From CAMEON01 sp964463245 (GTDB lineage: Bacteria; Bacillota; Clostridia; Oscillospirales; CAG-272): a stretch of 15,576 nucleotides of DNA. Location of the stretch: assembly GCA_964463245.1 (NCBI GenBank), contig CAYXBU010000050.1, positions 1 to 15,576 of the forward strand, in the 5' to 3' direction. The notes under the pieces are model-generated. The model did not search any database and was not told where the DNA came from. It saw only the letters and a program-made list of their open reading frames with translations. Below, in pieces: positions 1 to 6,345 of the stretch (its first letter is position 1; each line of letters opens with the position of its first letter). The translations under genes and the position numbers were made by a program.

Positions 1-1661
1 AGTGGGGCGAGATCAAGGTCTTCGGTAACAAGCTTCCCGAGACCTCCAAGACCTTCAAGTCTGATGTCAACTCCAACGAAGCTGACACGGATCTGGCTGC
101 GACCGATCTGTCCAACTTCTTCACCATCAACCTGCCCGCAGGCGATCCCCATAAGGTCATGGAGGAGAACGGCGAGCTGGTCTACGTCATGAGCGGTATC
201 CATGAGATGTATGGTGATGTGGACGGCAAGTACGCCTACACGATCGATATCACTCATGCCGACAATGCTGCCATGGCATTCGTGCGCGGTGTTCATGTTT
301 TGCACCCTGGTGACCATACCGGTATCAGTTTCCTCATCAGCAACTATTATGAGTCCGATGGTTCTGCTGCCATGATGGGCGGCGGCGGTATCTACGCCCG
401 CATCAGCAATGGCAAGCTCTTCCTGATGATCAAGGTCTTCGATCCTACCGTGCCGACCGGCATTAAGAATGTCGAGTGCGACTTCGTTGTGGACAGCACC
501 GTCCTGACCTTCGTGGATGACGGCTCTACCGTTCACATCCTGGCCGGTGACAAGCTGATCACCTCCATCAAGATCTCCGGCGAGACCAATTATGATTTCT
601 TCGCTAAGATCGAGCCTGAGGTGTCCTTTGCTTCCAAGGTTGAGTTCGTGGATGCCGAGGGCAACAATGTGGTTCTGGAGAACACGCTGGTCACCACCGC
701 TCCCACTCAGGTCGGTGTGACCGTTCGTTGCCCCACCATCAAGTTCCGCTCTATTGAGATCGCTGAGTCCTCCACCGTGGCTATCCCCGAGGAGTACTAC
801 AGACCCGGTGCCGCTGCTCCCGCTGACGGCATCTGGACGGCTATCGATGACAAGTGCTCCCAGTGCGTGCACGTCTCCCGTGACGACATCAGAGCTGTTG
901 CCAACGGCAAGTCCGTGGATCTGTACGCGTGGGGTTGGCTGGGCCTGACCGCCGAGTACGAGTGCTTCGGCTACAAGATCGACGACGCTGAGCCTGTCCT
1001 GAACGCCGCTTGGAATCACGCTGCCGAGGGTGCAGTGCAGACTGCTGCTGCAGGCGCCGGCGCGACGGTCGCTACCCGCTTCAAGATCGACACCACTGTG
1101 AACGATCTGGCTGTCGGCAACCACACCGTGAAGTTCATCTACAAGCTGGCTGACGGTACTCTGGTCTGCTTCGCTACCGCAAGCTTTGAGATCGTCGAGG
1201 AGAGTGGTGAGGTGCCTGCCGGCACGATCCTCGACATCGATGATCCCAAGGCCGGTAAGAAGGGCGTTTCCTTCGATGAGTTCCGTATCGGTGATTTTGT
1301 CCTGAACAACAATGCCGCTGACGGTAACTGCTTCAAGCAGTTGGCTGCCATCGAGAACACCGTGACCCTCGAGGCCGGTGCCGCTCACGACAGCATCTAC
1401 TTCCGCGGTTGGGCTGGCTTCAAGCAGGAGGTCTCCAAGATCGGTTACATCATCGATGACGGCGAGGCTACTTGGCTGGACGGCGCGAAGAAGAACGCCG
1501 AGCCGGCTGTTATCAACGCCGGCGGCGAGTATGCATTCCGCCACGAGGCTTCTATCCCTGCCGCTGATCTGGCTGCCGGAACCCACACTGTCAACTACAT
1601 CTTTGAGCTGGCTGACGGTACTCTGGTCTCCTACTGCCTGATCACCCTCATCATCGGTTGA
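1..1661 (+). CDS. Exported-type surface protein with duplicated C-terminal domain, 5'-truncated
   Basis: The reading frame is open from the first full codon at base 3 to TGA at 1659-1661 (about 552 residues). The gene starts outside the window, so an internal ATG at 159 is not a credible start and any signal peptide is out of view. I do not recognise a named family. The first ~270 visible residues look beta-rich, with alternating hydrophobic and Gly/Asp turns. Two related domains follow, roughly bases 828-1196 and 1263-1658. Both carry a Y-x-x-G-W core, a G-Y-x-I-D-D motif, and a closing block of the form LA-x-G-x-HTV...LADGTLV. There is no C-terminal membrane anchor or sortase signal. Codon use is T-rich at third positions for Ala, Gly and Arg, with no GGG glycine codon that I could find, unlike every other gene here. 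That fits a very highly expressed surface protein, or a different origin. A surface or secreted role is inference. Confidence 0.7.
   Translation, partial: WGEIKVFGNKLPETSKTFKSDVNSNEADTDLAATDLSNFFTINLPAGDPHKVMEENGELVYVMSGIHEMYGDVDGKYAYTIDITHADNAAMAFVRGVHVLHPGDHTGISFLISNYYESDGSAAMMGGGGIYARISNGKLFLMIKVFDPTVPTGIKNVECDFVVDSTVLTFVDDGSTVHILAGDKLITSIKISGETNYDFFAKIEPEVSFASKVEFVDAEGNNVVLENTLVTTAPTQVGVTVRCPTIKFRSIEIAESSTVAIPEEYYRPGAAAPADGIWTAIDDKCSQCVHVSRDDIRAVANGKSVDLYAWGWLGLTAEYECFGYKIDDAEPVLNAAWNHAAEGAVQTAAAGAGATVATRFKIDTTVNDLAVGNHTVKFIYKLADGTLVCFATASFEIVEESGEVPAGTILDIDDPKAGKKGVSFDEFRIGDFVLNNNAADGNCFKQLAAIENTVTLEAGAAHDSIYFRGWAGFKQEVSKIGYIIDDGEATWLDGAKKNAEPAVINAGGEYAFRHEASIPAADLAAGTHTVNYIFELADGTLVSYCLITLIIG
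1144..1167 (+). repeat. 24-nt exact repeat inside duplicated domain, copy 1
   Basis: This block encodes the LADGTLV strand of the first C-terminal domain and is identical base for base to 1606-1629, 462 bp (154 codons) downstream. It marks the two ~120-residue domains as an intragenic duplication. Confidence 0.85.
1606..1629 (+). repeat. 24-nt exact repeat inside duplicated domain, copy 2
   Basis: Second copy of the block at 1144-1167, in the same reading frame, near the end of the last domain. The surrounding domain sequence has diverged much more than this stretch. Confidence 0.85.
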
Positions 1662-1707
1662 TCTGTGACCGCTTGACGGTCTGATCGATCGATCAAAAAA
1701 CAAAACG

Positions 1708-1737
1708 ACAGCCGCCCGCGAGGGCGGCTGTTTTTTT
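1708..1737 (+). terminator. Rho-independent terminator, probably bidirectional
   Basis: A perfect 10-bp stem (ACAGCCGCCC / GGGCGGCTGT) is closed by a GCGA loop of the GNRA type and followed by seven T residues, 47 bp after the stop of the left gene. On the minus strand the same hairpin is followed by a T-rich run (complement of the A-rich stretch at 1695-1705). It could therefore also end transcripts from the converging nagA/dehydratase operon. Confidence 0.92.
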
Positions 1738-1769
1738 ACGGGATATGCTGATCCTGCGCTCCGAGGGGG
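1715..1769. repeat. 55-bp exact direct repeat at scaffold gap, left copy
   Basis: Bases 1715-1769, up to the first N, are identical to 1870-1924, which starts at the first base after the Ns. The copy begins inside the terminator stem and runs to a G run. Exact identity ending precisely at both gap borders indicates contig overlap rather than a biological repeat. Confidence 0.9.
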
Positions 1770-1869
1770 NNNNNNNNNNNNNNNNNNNNNNNNNNNNNNN
1801 NNNNNNNNNNNNNNNNNNNNNNNNNNNNNNNNNNNNNNNNNNNNNNNNNNNNNNNNNNNNNNNNNNNNN
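1770..1869. other. Assembly gap of exactly 100 N
   Basis: One hundred consecutive N. The round length is the usual scaffolding placeholder for an unknown distance. The flanks share 55 bp, so the true distance may be negative (overlap). Any reading frame crossing it is meaningless. Confidence 0.97.
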
Positions 1870-1924
1870 CCCGCGAGGGCGGCTGTTTTTTTACGGGATA
1901 TGCTGATCCTGCGCTCCGAGGGGG
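1870..1924. repeat. 55-bp exact direct repeat at scaffold gap, right copy
   Basis: Second copy of 1715-1769. It contains only the 3' part of the terminator stem plus the T run, so it is not a functional terminator by itself in this copy. Confidence 0.9.
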
Positions 1925-2044
1925 GCTTATACAAGCACGATGTGGCAGCGGATTTAGCCGCATCCCGCACTAATATCTCTATTTGCAATATTCGACCCGC
2001 GCCGCGTAGAAGTTTGAGAGACCAACGAATCCCCTCGCATCTCC
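1925..2044. other. Convergent intergenic spacer, nothing recognised
   Basis: This 120-bp stretch lies between the gap repeat and the stop codon of the minus-strand dehydratase. I see no RNA gene, no strong hairpin with a T run, and no convincing promoter. Together with 1662-1924 it makes up a convergent region of nominally 383 bp that holds only the terminator, the Ns and the duplicated 55 bp. Confidence 0.6.
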
Positions 2045-4069
2045 CTATACCGTCGATCCCTGAATATTCAGATCAACGGCGGACTTGATCTCGTCGGCTC
2101 GTTCGGCATCCTTATTGACCTCATCCGGCTCACGGAAGGTGGGGACGACCTGCTTGAGGGCATCGCGGATAAGGGGGGAGTTCACGTCTTCGGCGGCGGC
2201 ATTGACGGCCTCCCGCAGGACATTCAGCTCGGCCTCGACATCCTCGCGAGTCGGCGGCTCCTCGGTCTCAACGTAGATCAGGTCATTGGCGGTCTTCCTG
2301 CAGGTCTTGCGGTTGACCAGCAGCTCCTCATACAGCTTCTCGCCGGGACGGAGTCCGGTCTCGATGATCTGCATGGTCCTGTTCGGAATGTAGCCGGACA
2401 TATAGATCAGGTTCTCGGCCAAGCTCTGGATGCGGACGGGAGCCCCCATGTGCAGGACAAACAGCTCGCCGCTCTGCGCCATGGCACCCGCTTGCATGAC
2501 CAGCTGGCTGGCCTCGGGAATGGTCATGAAATACCGCGTGATGCGGTGATCCGTCACGGTCACGGGGCCACCCGCCGCGATCTGCTTTTGGAACAGCGGG
2601 ATGACCGACCCGCTGGAGCCCAGCACATTGCCGAAGCGCACCGCCGTGAACACGGTTGCGGAGTCTCGCCGACACTGGATCACTCGTTCGCACATCCGTT
2701 TGGAGGCACCCATGATGTTGGTCGGGTTGACGGCTTTATCGGTGGAGATCAGGACGAAGCGGGACACCCCGCAGGCCTCGGCGGCGTTGGCGGTGTTATA
2801 GGTGCCGATGATATTATTCTTGACGGCCTCACAGCTGTTGCACTCCATCAGCGGGACGTGCTTGTGTGCGGCGGCGTGGAAGACCACGTCGGGGCGGTAC
2901 CTGCGGAAGGTGGCGTTGAGGCGAGGAATATCCCGCACCGAGGCGATCACATCCACCACGGGCAGCTCCGGATACTTGCGGCGCAGATCCAGGCAGAGCT
3001 TGTAGACACCCTCCTCCTGAATATCCAGCACGATCAGCTGCTTCGGATGGCAACGGGCGATCTGACGGCAGATCTCACTGCCGATGGAGCCGCCGCCGCC
3101 CGTGACCAGCACGGTCTTGTCCCGATAAAAGGCGAGGGTCTTCTCGTCGTTGACCTTCAAGGCCTCCCGCCCCAAGAGAGCAACATAGTCCTCCTCGGAC
3201 AGGGAGCGGATCTGCCCCGGCTCGCGCGGCTCACTGCACACCTTGACCTTACAGCCGGTACTGCTGTAGCGGTTGCACAGCGCGGTCAGCTGCTCGGTGG
3301 GGAGCTTGGGCAGGGCGATGAATATCTCCTGCACCGGCATATCCCGCAGGCGGGTCAGAATGTCGTCGCTCTCGTCGTACACCTTCAGTCCGCACAGGCG
3401 GGAGCCGATCTTGGCCTTGTCGATGTCGATGAAGCAGTAGGGGCGGTAGTGGGACTCCTCATTGCAGTTGAGTTGTTCTGCCAAGAGCATACCGGTCTGT
3501 CCCGCACCCACGATGGCGATGTTGATCTTGTTCTCCCGCTCGGCTGTGGGGCGGAAGATCCGTCCGCCGTTCTCGTTCAGGCGCGCGTGGAGCAGCTGGT
3601 AGGCAAAGCGCATACAGAGGCTGCCCAGCGTAAAGAGTGCCATGGCGGTGAAGGTCTGCCAGAAGCCGATGTGGATACCCGTGACACGCTCGTGCAGATG
3701 ACGATTGATGACATAGGCAACGGCACCGCTGACGGTGTCGGACAGGAGCATGGTCATGTAGGCCTTGACATTCGGGTATCGCCACACGTTGGCATAGGCG
3801 CGGCACAGCAGACGTCCCAGCAGAGTACAGCCCAGCAGGACTGACAGGCAGGGCCAGTATTGCAGAAGCGGCAGGGACTGCGGGATGATATACTCGGTAC
3901 GCTGGTGAAAGAACCACACCAAGACGAAGCAGACGACCATCCAGAGCGCGTCGATCAAGGCGAGCGCGACCCGCCGTCCGTTCCCGCCGAGAAGCGATTT
4001 CTTCGCGGGGGGGGCGGATGCCGGAGTGGGCTCGGGGGGGATGTGAGCATTGCGATCTATATTGTCCAT
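2045..4069 (-). CDS. Membrane-bound nucleotide-sugar 4,6-dehydratase (PglF/WbpM/CapD type)
   Basis: Protein of 674 residues, normal for the long form of this family, which converts UDP-GlcNAc to a 4-keto-6-deoxy sugar for capsule, exopolysaccharide or glycoprotein glycans. Four hydrophobic segments (about 33-55, 67-90, 105-122, 133-160) anchor it in the membrane. A first nucleotide-binding fold begins at IAIVGAGQTG (185-194). The catalytic SDR domain starts at VTGGGGSIGSE (322-332), followed by HAAAHKHVPLME (398-409), STDK (442-445), and MGASK (453-457). This M-x-x-x-K replaces the usual Y-x-x-x-K, as is typical of these dehydratases. The last ~90 residues are charged. The ATG at 4067-4069 is preceded by AAGGAG at a spacing of 5. 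It lies 84 bp downstream of nagA on the same strand, probably in one operon. The exact product sugar cannot be read from sequence. Confidence 0.9.
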   Translation of the reverse strand: MDNIDRNAHIPPEPTPASAPPAKKSLLGGNGRRVALALIDALWMVVCFVLVWFFHQRTEYIIPQSLPLLQYWPCLSVLLGCTLLGRLLCRAYANVWRYPNVKAYMTMLLSDTVSGAVAYVINRHLHERVTGIHIGFWQTFTAMALFTLGSLCMRFAYQLLHARLNENGGRIFRPTAERENKINIAIVGAGQTGMLLAEQLNCNEESHYRPYCFIDIDKAKIGSRLCGLKVYDESDDILTRLRDMPVQEIFIALPKLPTEQLTALCNRYSSTGCKVKVCSEPREPGQIRSLSEEDYVALLGREALKVNDEKTLAFYRDKTVLVTGGGGSIGSEICRQIARCHPKQLIVLDIQEEGVYKLCLDLRRKYPELPVVDVIASVRDIPRLNATFRRYRPDVVFHAAAHKHVPLMECNSCEAVKNNIIGTYNTANAAEACGVSRFVLISTDKAVNPTNIMGASKRMCERVIQCRRDSATVFTAVRFGNVLGSSGSVIPLFQKQIAAGGPVTVTDHRITRYFMTIPEASQLVMQAGAMAQSGELFVLHMGAPVRIQSLAENLIYMSGYIPNRTMQIIETGLRPGEKLYEELLVNRKTCRKTANDLIYVETEEPPTREDVEAELNVLREAVNAAAEDVNSPLIRDALKQVVPTFREPDEVNKDAERADEIKSAVDLNIQGSTV

Positions 4070-4098
4070 GAAAACTCCTTTTTGAACCGTAATGTGTG

Positions 4099-4115
4099 GT
4101 CACGGAAGCCGTGAC
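4099..4115 (-). other. Intercistronic inverted repeat between nagA and the dehydratase
   Basis: A perfect 7-bp dyad (GTCACGG / CCGTGAC) with a 3-nt centre lies in the 84-bp gap between the two minus-strand genes, upstream of the dehydratase ribosome binding site. No T run follows on either strand, so it is not a classical terminator. It could be an RNA-stability hairpin or an operator. Confidence 0.5.
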
Positions 4116-4153
4116 TGCCCGAAAATGTCGTGTTGCTTTGCTGCTTTGCCGTT

Positions 4154-5323
4154 TTACGGCAGGGGATAGACAGCTCGTCCCGCGCAGAAGACCTGCTCGG
4201 GTCTGCCGTCCTCGCCCAAGATCAGCAGGTCGGCGCGCTTGCCGACTTCCAATGACCCGACCTCGCTGTCCAGACCCACCTCGCGGGCGGGAGCCATGGT
4301 CGCGGCGTAGATGGCATCCTCAAGGGGCAGATCGGCGAAACGGCTGTAGTTGTATACCCCGTCCAGCAGGGACAGAGTGCTTCCCGCGATGGCACCGTCC
4401 GAGGTGCGTGCCCGCCCGTCCACCACGGTGACCGGCATACCGGCGATGCTGTAGGCACCGTCGGGACAGCCTGTCGCCTCCATGGAATCCGTGATCAGCA
4501 CCAGTCGATCCCGTGCCAGGCGGGCGGCCAGCTTGACCATCTCGGGGGCGACGTGGAAGCCGTCGCAGATCAGCTCGCAGGCGACCGTCTCGGTCAGAAG
4601 CGCGGCACAGACGGCACCGCCGCTCCGATGATGCAAGGGGGGCAGGGCATTGTACAGGTGGGTGACGGCGGTCGCGCCGTCCGCAAAGGCCTGTACGGCC
4701 TGCTCGTAGGTCGCGGCAGAATGCCCCAACCCGACTGTCGCGCCGCAGTCCCGTGCACGGCGGAGGAAGCTCCCGTCGGTGTCCAGCTCAAGGGCTGCCG
4801 TGACATGGCGGACGCCCGGCATATCGCGAAGGAAGCCCTCCAGCTCGTCGGGGTCGAGCGGTGCCAACAGCTCCGGGGCGTGGGCACCCCGCTTGGCGGG
4901 GTTTAAGTAGCGACCCTCCAGGTGGATGCCGCCGATGTGTGCGCGTACCTCGCCGTCCTCACGCTCCTCCTCGGACAGCCGCCGCAGGCGGCGGATGGCG
5001 GTGCGGAGCTGCTCCGGCTCGGCGGATGCCAGCGTGGGGAGCAGGGTGGTCACGCCGCTCGAGGCATAGCTGCGGAGCATACGCCGCAGGGTCTCCCCGT
5101 CGGCCGAGGTGAAGTCCCCGCCTGCACGACCGTGGGTGTGCACGTCTACCAGACCCGGGATGACCCTGCGCCCGGCGGCGTCGTATACCTCCTCTGCGGG
5201 GCAGTCCCCGCCCGATCCGTCACCAAAGAACACCGACTCGATCCGCCCCCCGCGCAGCAAAAGCGCGCCGCGGCGGAAGCGGCGGGTCGCAGTATCGTAA
5301 AGTTCGGCATTTCGGATCAGCAC
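4154..5323 (-). CDS. nagA: N-acetylglucosamine-6-phosphate deacetylase
   Basis: Protein of 389 residues, the usual NagA length. NagA hydrolyses GlcNAc-6-P to glucosamine-6-P and acetate in the cytoplasm. The amidohydrolase signatures are present in order: VDVHTHG (H62, H64), HLEG (E136, metal ligand), GHS (H201), THLYNA (H222), DGFHV (H257) and the catalytic Asp of TDS (D279). The expected Pro after HLEG is Arg (HLEGRY), a small departure. The start is GTG at 5321-5323, chosen because GAGGAG lies 9 nt upstream on the minus strand. The nearby ATG at 5326-5328 is out of frame and stops after three codons. A near-consensus promoter lies just upstream, giving a leader of about 30 nt. It is the first gene of a two-gene unit with the dehydratase, and is divergent from the esterase/GHL6 unit. 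The family call is secure. Confidence 0.95.
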   Translation of the reverse strand: MLIRNAELYDTATRRFRRGALLLRGGRIESVFFGDGSGGDCPAEEVYDAAGRRVIPGLVDVHTHGRAGGDFTSADGETLRRMLRSYASSGVTTLLPTLASAEPEQLRTAIRRLRRLSEEEREDGEVRAHIGGIHLEGRYLNPAKRGAHAPELLAPLDPDELEGFLRDMPGVRHVTAALELDTDGSFLRRARDCGATVGLGHSAATYEQAVQAFADGATAVTHLYNALPPLHHRSGGAVCAALLTETVACELICDGFHVAPEMVKLAARLARDRLVLITDSMEATGCPDGAYSIAGMPVTVVDGRARTSDGAIAGSTLSLLDGVYNYSRFADLPLEDAIYAATMAPAREVGLDSEVGSLEVGKRADLLILGEDGRPEQVFCAGRAVYPLP

Positions 5324-5361
5324 GGCATCTGTCTCCTCACATCTGTTTATTCACTTCGATC

Positions 5362-5390
5362 ATTATAGCACACATTTGCGGTATTTTCAA
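5362..5390 (-). promoter_or_regulatory. Promoter of nagA (sigma-A type, extended -10)
   Basis: On the minus strand TTGAAA (plus coordinates 5385-5390) and TATAAT (5362-5367) are separated by exactly 17 bp, with TGC directly before the -10 as an extended element. The predicted transcript start is near 5355, about 30 nt before the GTG. Confidence 0.88.
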
Positions 5391-5425
5391 GTAGAAAACC
5401 ATATTTCTCAAAAATTTCCGTGGCG

Positions 5426-5447
5426 GGGCAAAAATCTTTTTCTGCCC
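5426..5447. promoter_or_regulatory. Operator-like dyad between divergent promoters
   Basis: The half-sites GGGCAAAAA (5426-5434) and TTTCTGCCC (5439-5447) form an inverted repeat with a 4-bp centre. Eight of nine positions agree. It ends 2 bp before the -35 box at 5450 and 36 bp upstream of the nagA -35 box. That is a natural place for a regulator acting on one or both divergent units. No known regulator is assigned. Confidence 0.45.
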
Positions 5448-5449
5448 TC

Positions 5450-5478
5450 TTGCACTTTCCCGCCCGATATGCTATACT
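5450..5478 (+). promoter_or_regulatory. Promoter of the esterase/GHL6 unit (extended -10)
   Basis: TTGCAC (5450-5455) and TATACT (5473-5478) are separated by 17 bp, with TGC before the -10. The predicted start is near 5485, giving a leader of about 34 nt that carries AAAGGAAG ahead of the ATG at 5519. Confidence 0.88.
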
Positions 5479-5518
5479 GAACATATATCCGAAAAACACC
5501 TGAAAGGAAGTACATACC

Positions 5519-6334
5519 ATGACCACCGAGACCTTCGTGCTGTCCCCCGCCTACCCCGATTGCACCATGACGAGCTATATCCACAAACCCTCCGCCGAGC
5601 TGGGGATCGACCGCCGCCGCGCCATCATCGTCTGCCCCGGCGGCGGCTATCAGTTCCTGTCCGACCGCGAGGAGGAGCCCATCGCGCTCCAATATTTCGC
5701 CGCCGGTCTGAATGTATTCATCCTCCGCTACTCCATCGGGGTGCACGCCGTGAACAGTGCCCCGCTGATCCAGTCGGCACTGGCGGTGCGGCATATCCGC
5801 GAGAATGCCGAGGCCTACCATGTCGATCCGAACTATGTCTTCATCACCGGCTTCTCGGCGGGCGGTCATGTGGCGGCCTCCTGCGGTACGCTCTGGAAGG
5901 ATCCCGCCGTGCTGGCGGCTATGGGGGATGCCACCTACGGCTCCTGGAAGCCCACCGCCACCGTGCTCTGCTACCCCGTCATCACCGCCGGGGAGTATTC
6001 CCACCGCGGCTCCATCGACACCCTGCACGGTGCGCCCTCGTGGGGCACCGAGGCGGTGGAGCACTGGTCGCTGGAGCTTCATGTGGATGCCGACACCGCC
6101 CCCGCTTTCATCTGGCACACCTTCAATGACGGAGCCGTGCCCATTCAGAATACCCTCCTGTACGCCAACGCCATGGCGGCGGCGGGGGTGCCCTTTGAGT
6201 ACCACGTCTACCCGGACGGCGTACACGGTCTGGCACTGGCCAACTCCGAGACCTCGGTGGGACAGCCCGCGCTGGATCGCCCCGAGGTGGTCGGCTGGAT
6301 CCGGGATGCCATCCGCTACGTTAAGAGCTTCTGA
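5519..6334 (+). CDS. Alpha/beta-hydrolase, BD-FAE-like carbohydrate esterase
   Basis: Protein of 271 residues with no signal peptide, so cytoplasmic. The fold signatures are an oxyanion loop CPGGGY (39-44), a nucleophile elbow GFSAGG with Ser113, a candidate acid Asp204 in TFNDGAVP, and His236 in DGVHGLA, spaced as in the BD-FAE/acetyl-xylan-esterase-like group. Such enzymes remove acetyl or other acyl groups from sugars and oligosaccharides. The ATG at 5519 follows AAAGGAAG and a promoter 41 bp upstream. The next gene starts 11 nt after its stop, with a ribosome binding site that overlaps the stop codon, so the two are very likely co-transcribed and translationally coupled. In this context it probably deacylates imported oligosaccharides. 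The exact substrate is unknown, and a peptidase-like or drug-esterase-like function cannot be excluded. Confidence 0.85.
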   Translation: MTTETFVLSPAYPDCTMTSYIHKPSAELGIDRRRAIIVCPGGGYQFLSDREEEPIALQYFAAGLNVFILRYSIGVHAVNSAPLIQSALAVRHIRENAEAYHVDPNYVFITGFSAGGHVAASCGTLWKDPAVLAAMGDATYGSWKPTATVLCYPVITAGEYSHRGSIDTLHGAPSWGTEAVEHWSLELHVDADTAPAFIWHTFNDGAVPIQNTLLYANAMAAAGVPFEYHVYPDGVHGLALANSETSVGQPALDRPEVVGWIRDAIRYVKSF

Positions 6335-6336
6335 GG
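6333..6336 (+). promoter_or_regulatory. Ribosome binding site overlapping the upstream stop codon
   Basis: GAGG overlaps the TGA of the esterase (6332-6334) and lies 9 nt before the ATG at 6346. This supports ATG 6346 over the in-frame TTG at 6337, which would have no spacing to this site. The overlap implies translational coupling. Confidence 0.6.
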
Positions 6337-6345
6337 TTGCAGGAT

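Noticed and set aside
1667..1681. Small hairpin GACCG / CGGTC after the left gene stop
   Set aside because: Only 5 bp with no T run. The strong terminator 27 bp downstream explains transcription end.
1736..1963. Minus-strand open frame spanning the Ns
   Set aside because: It includes 100 ambiguous bases and the duplicated 55-bp edges, so it has no biological meaning.
1926..2044. Search for a tRNA or small RNA in the convergent spacer
   Set aside because: No cloverleaf arms, no strong stem and no promoter were seen.
2450..3844. A 464-codon plus-strand open frame opposite the dehydratase
   Set aside because: Antisense to strong Rossmann-fold motifs; composition is Gly/Ala/His-rich shadow sequence.
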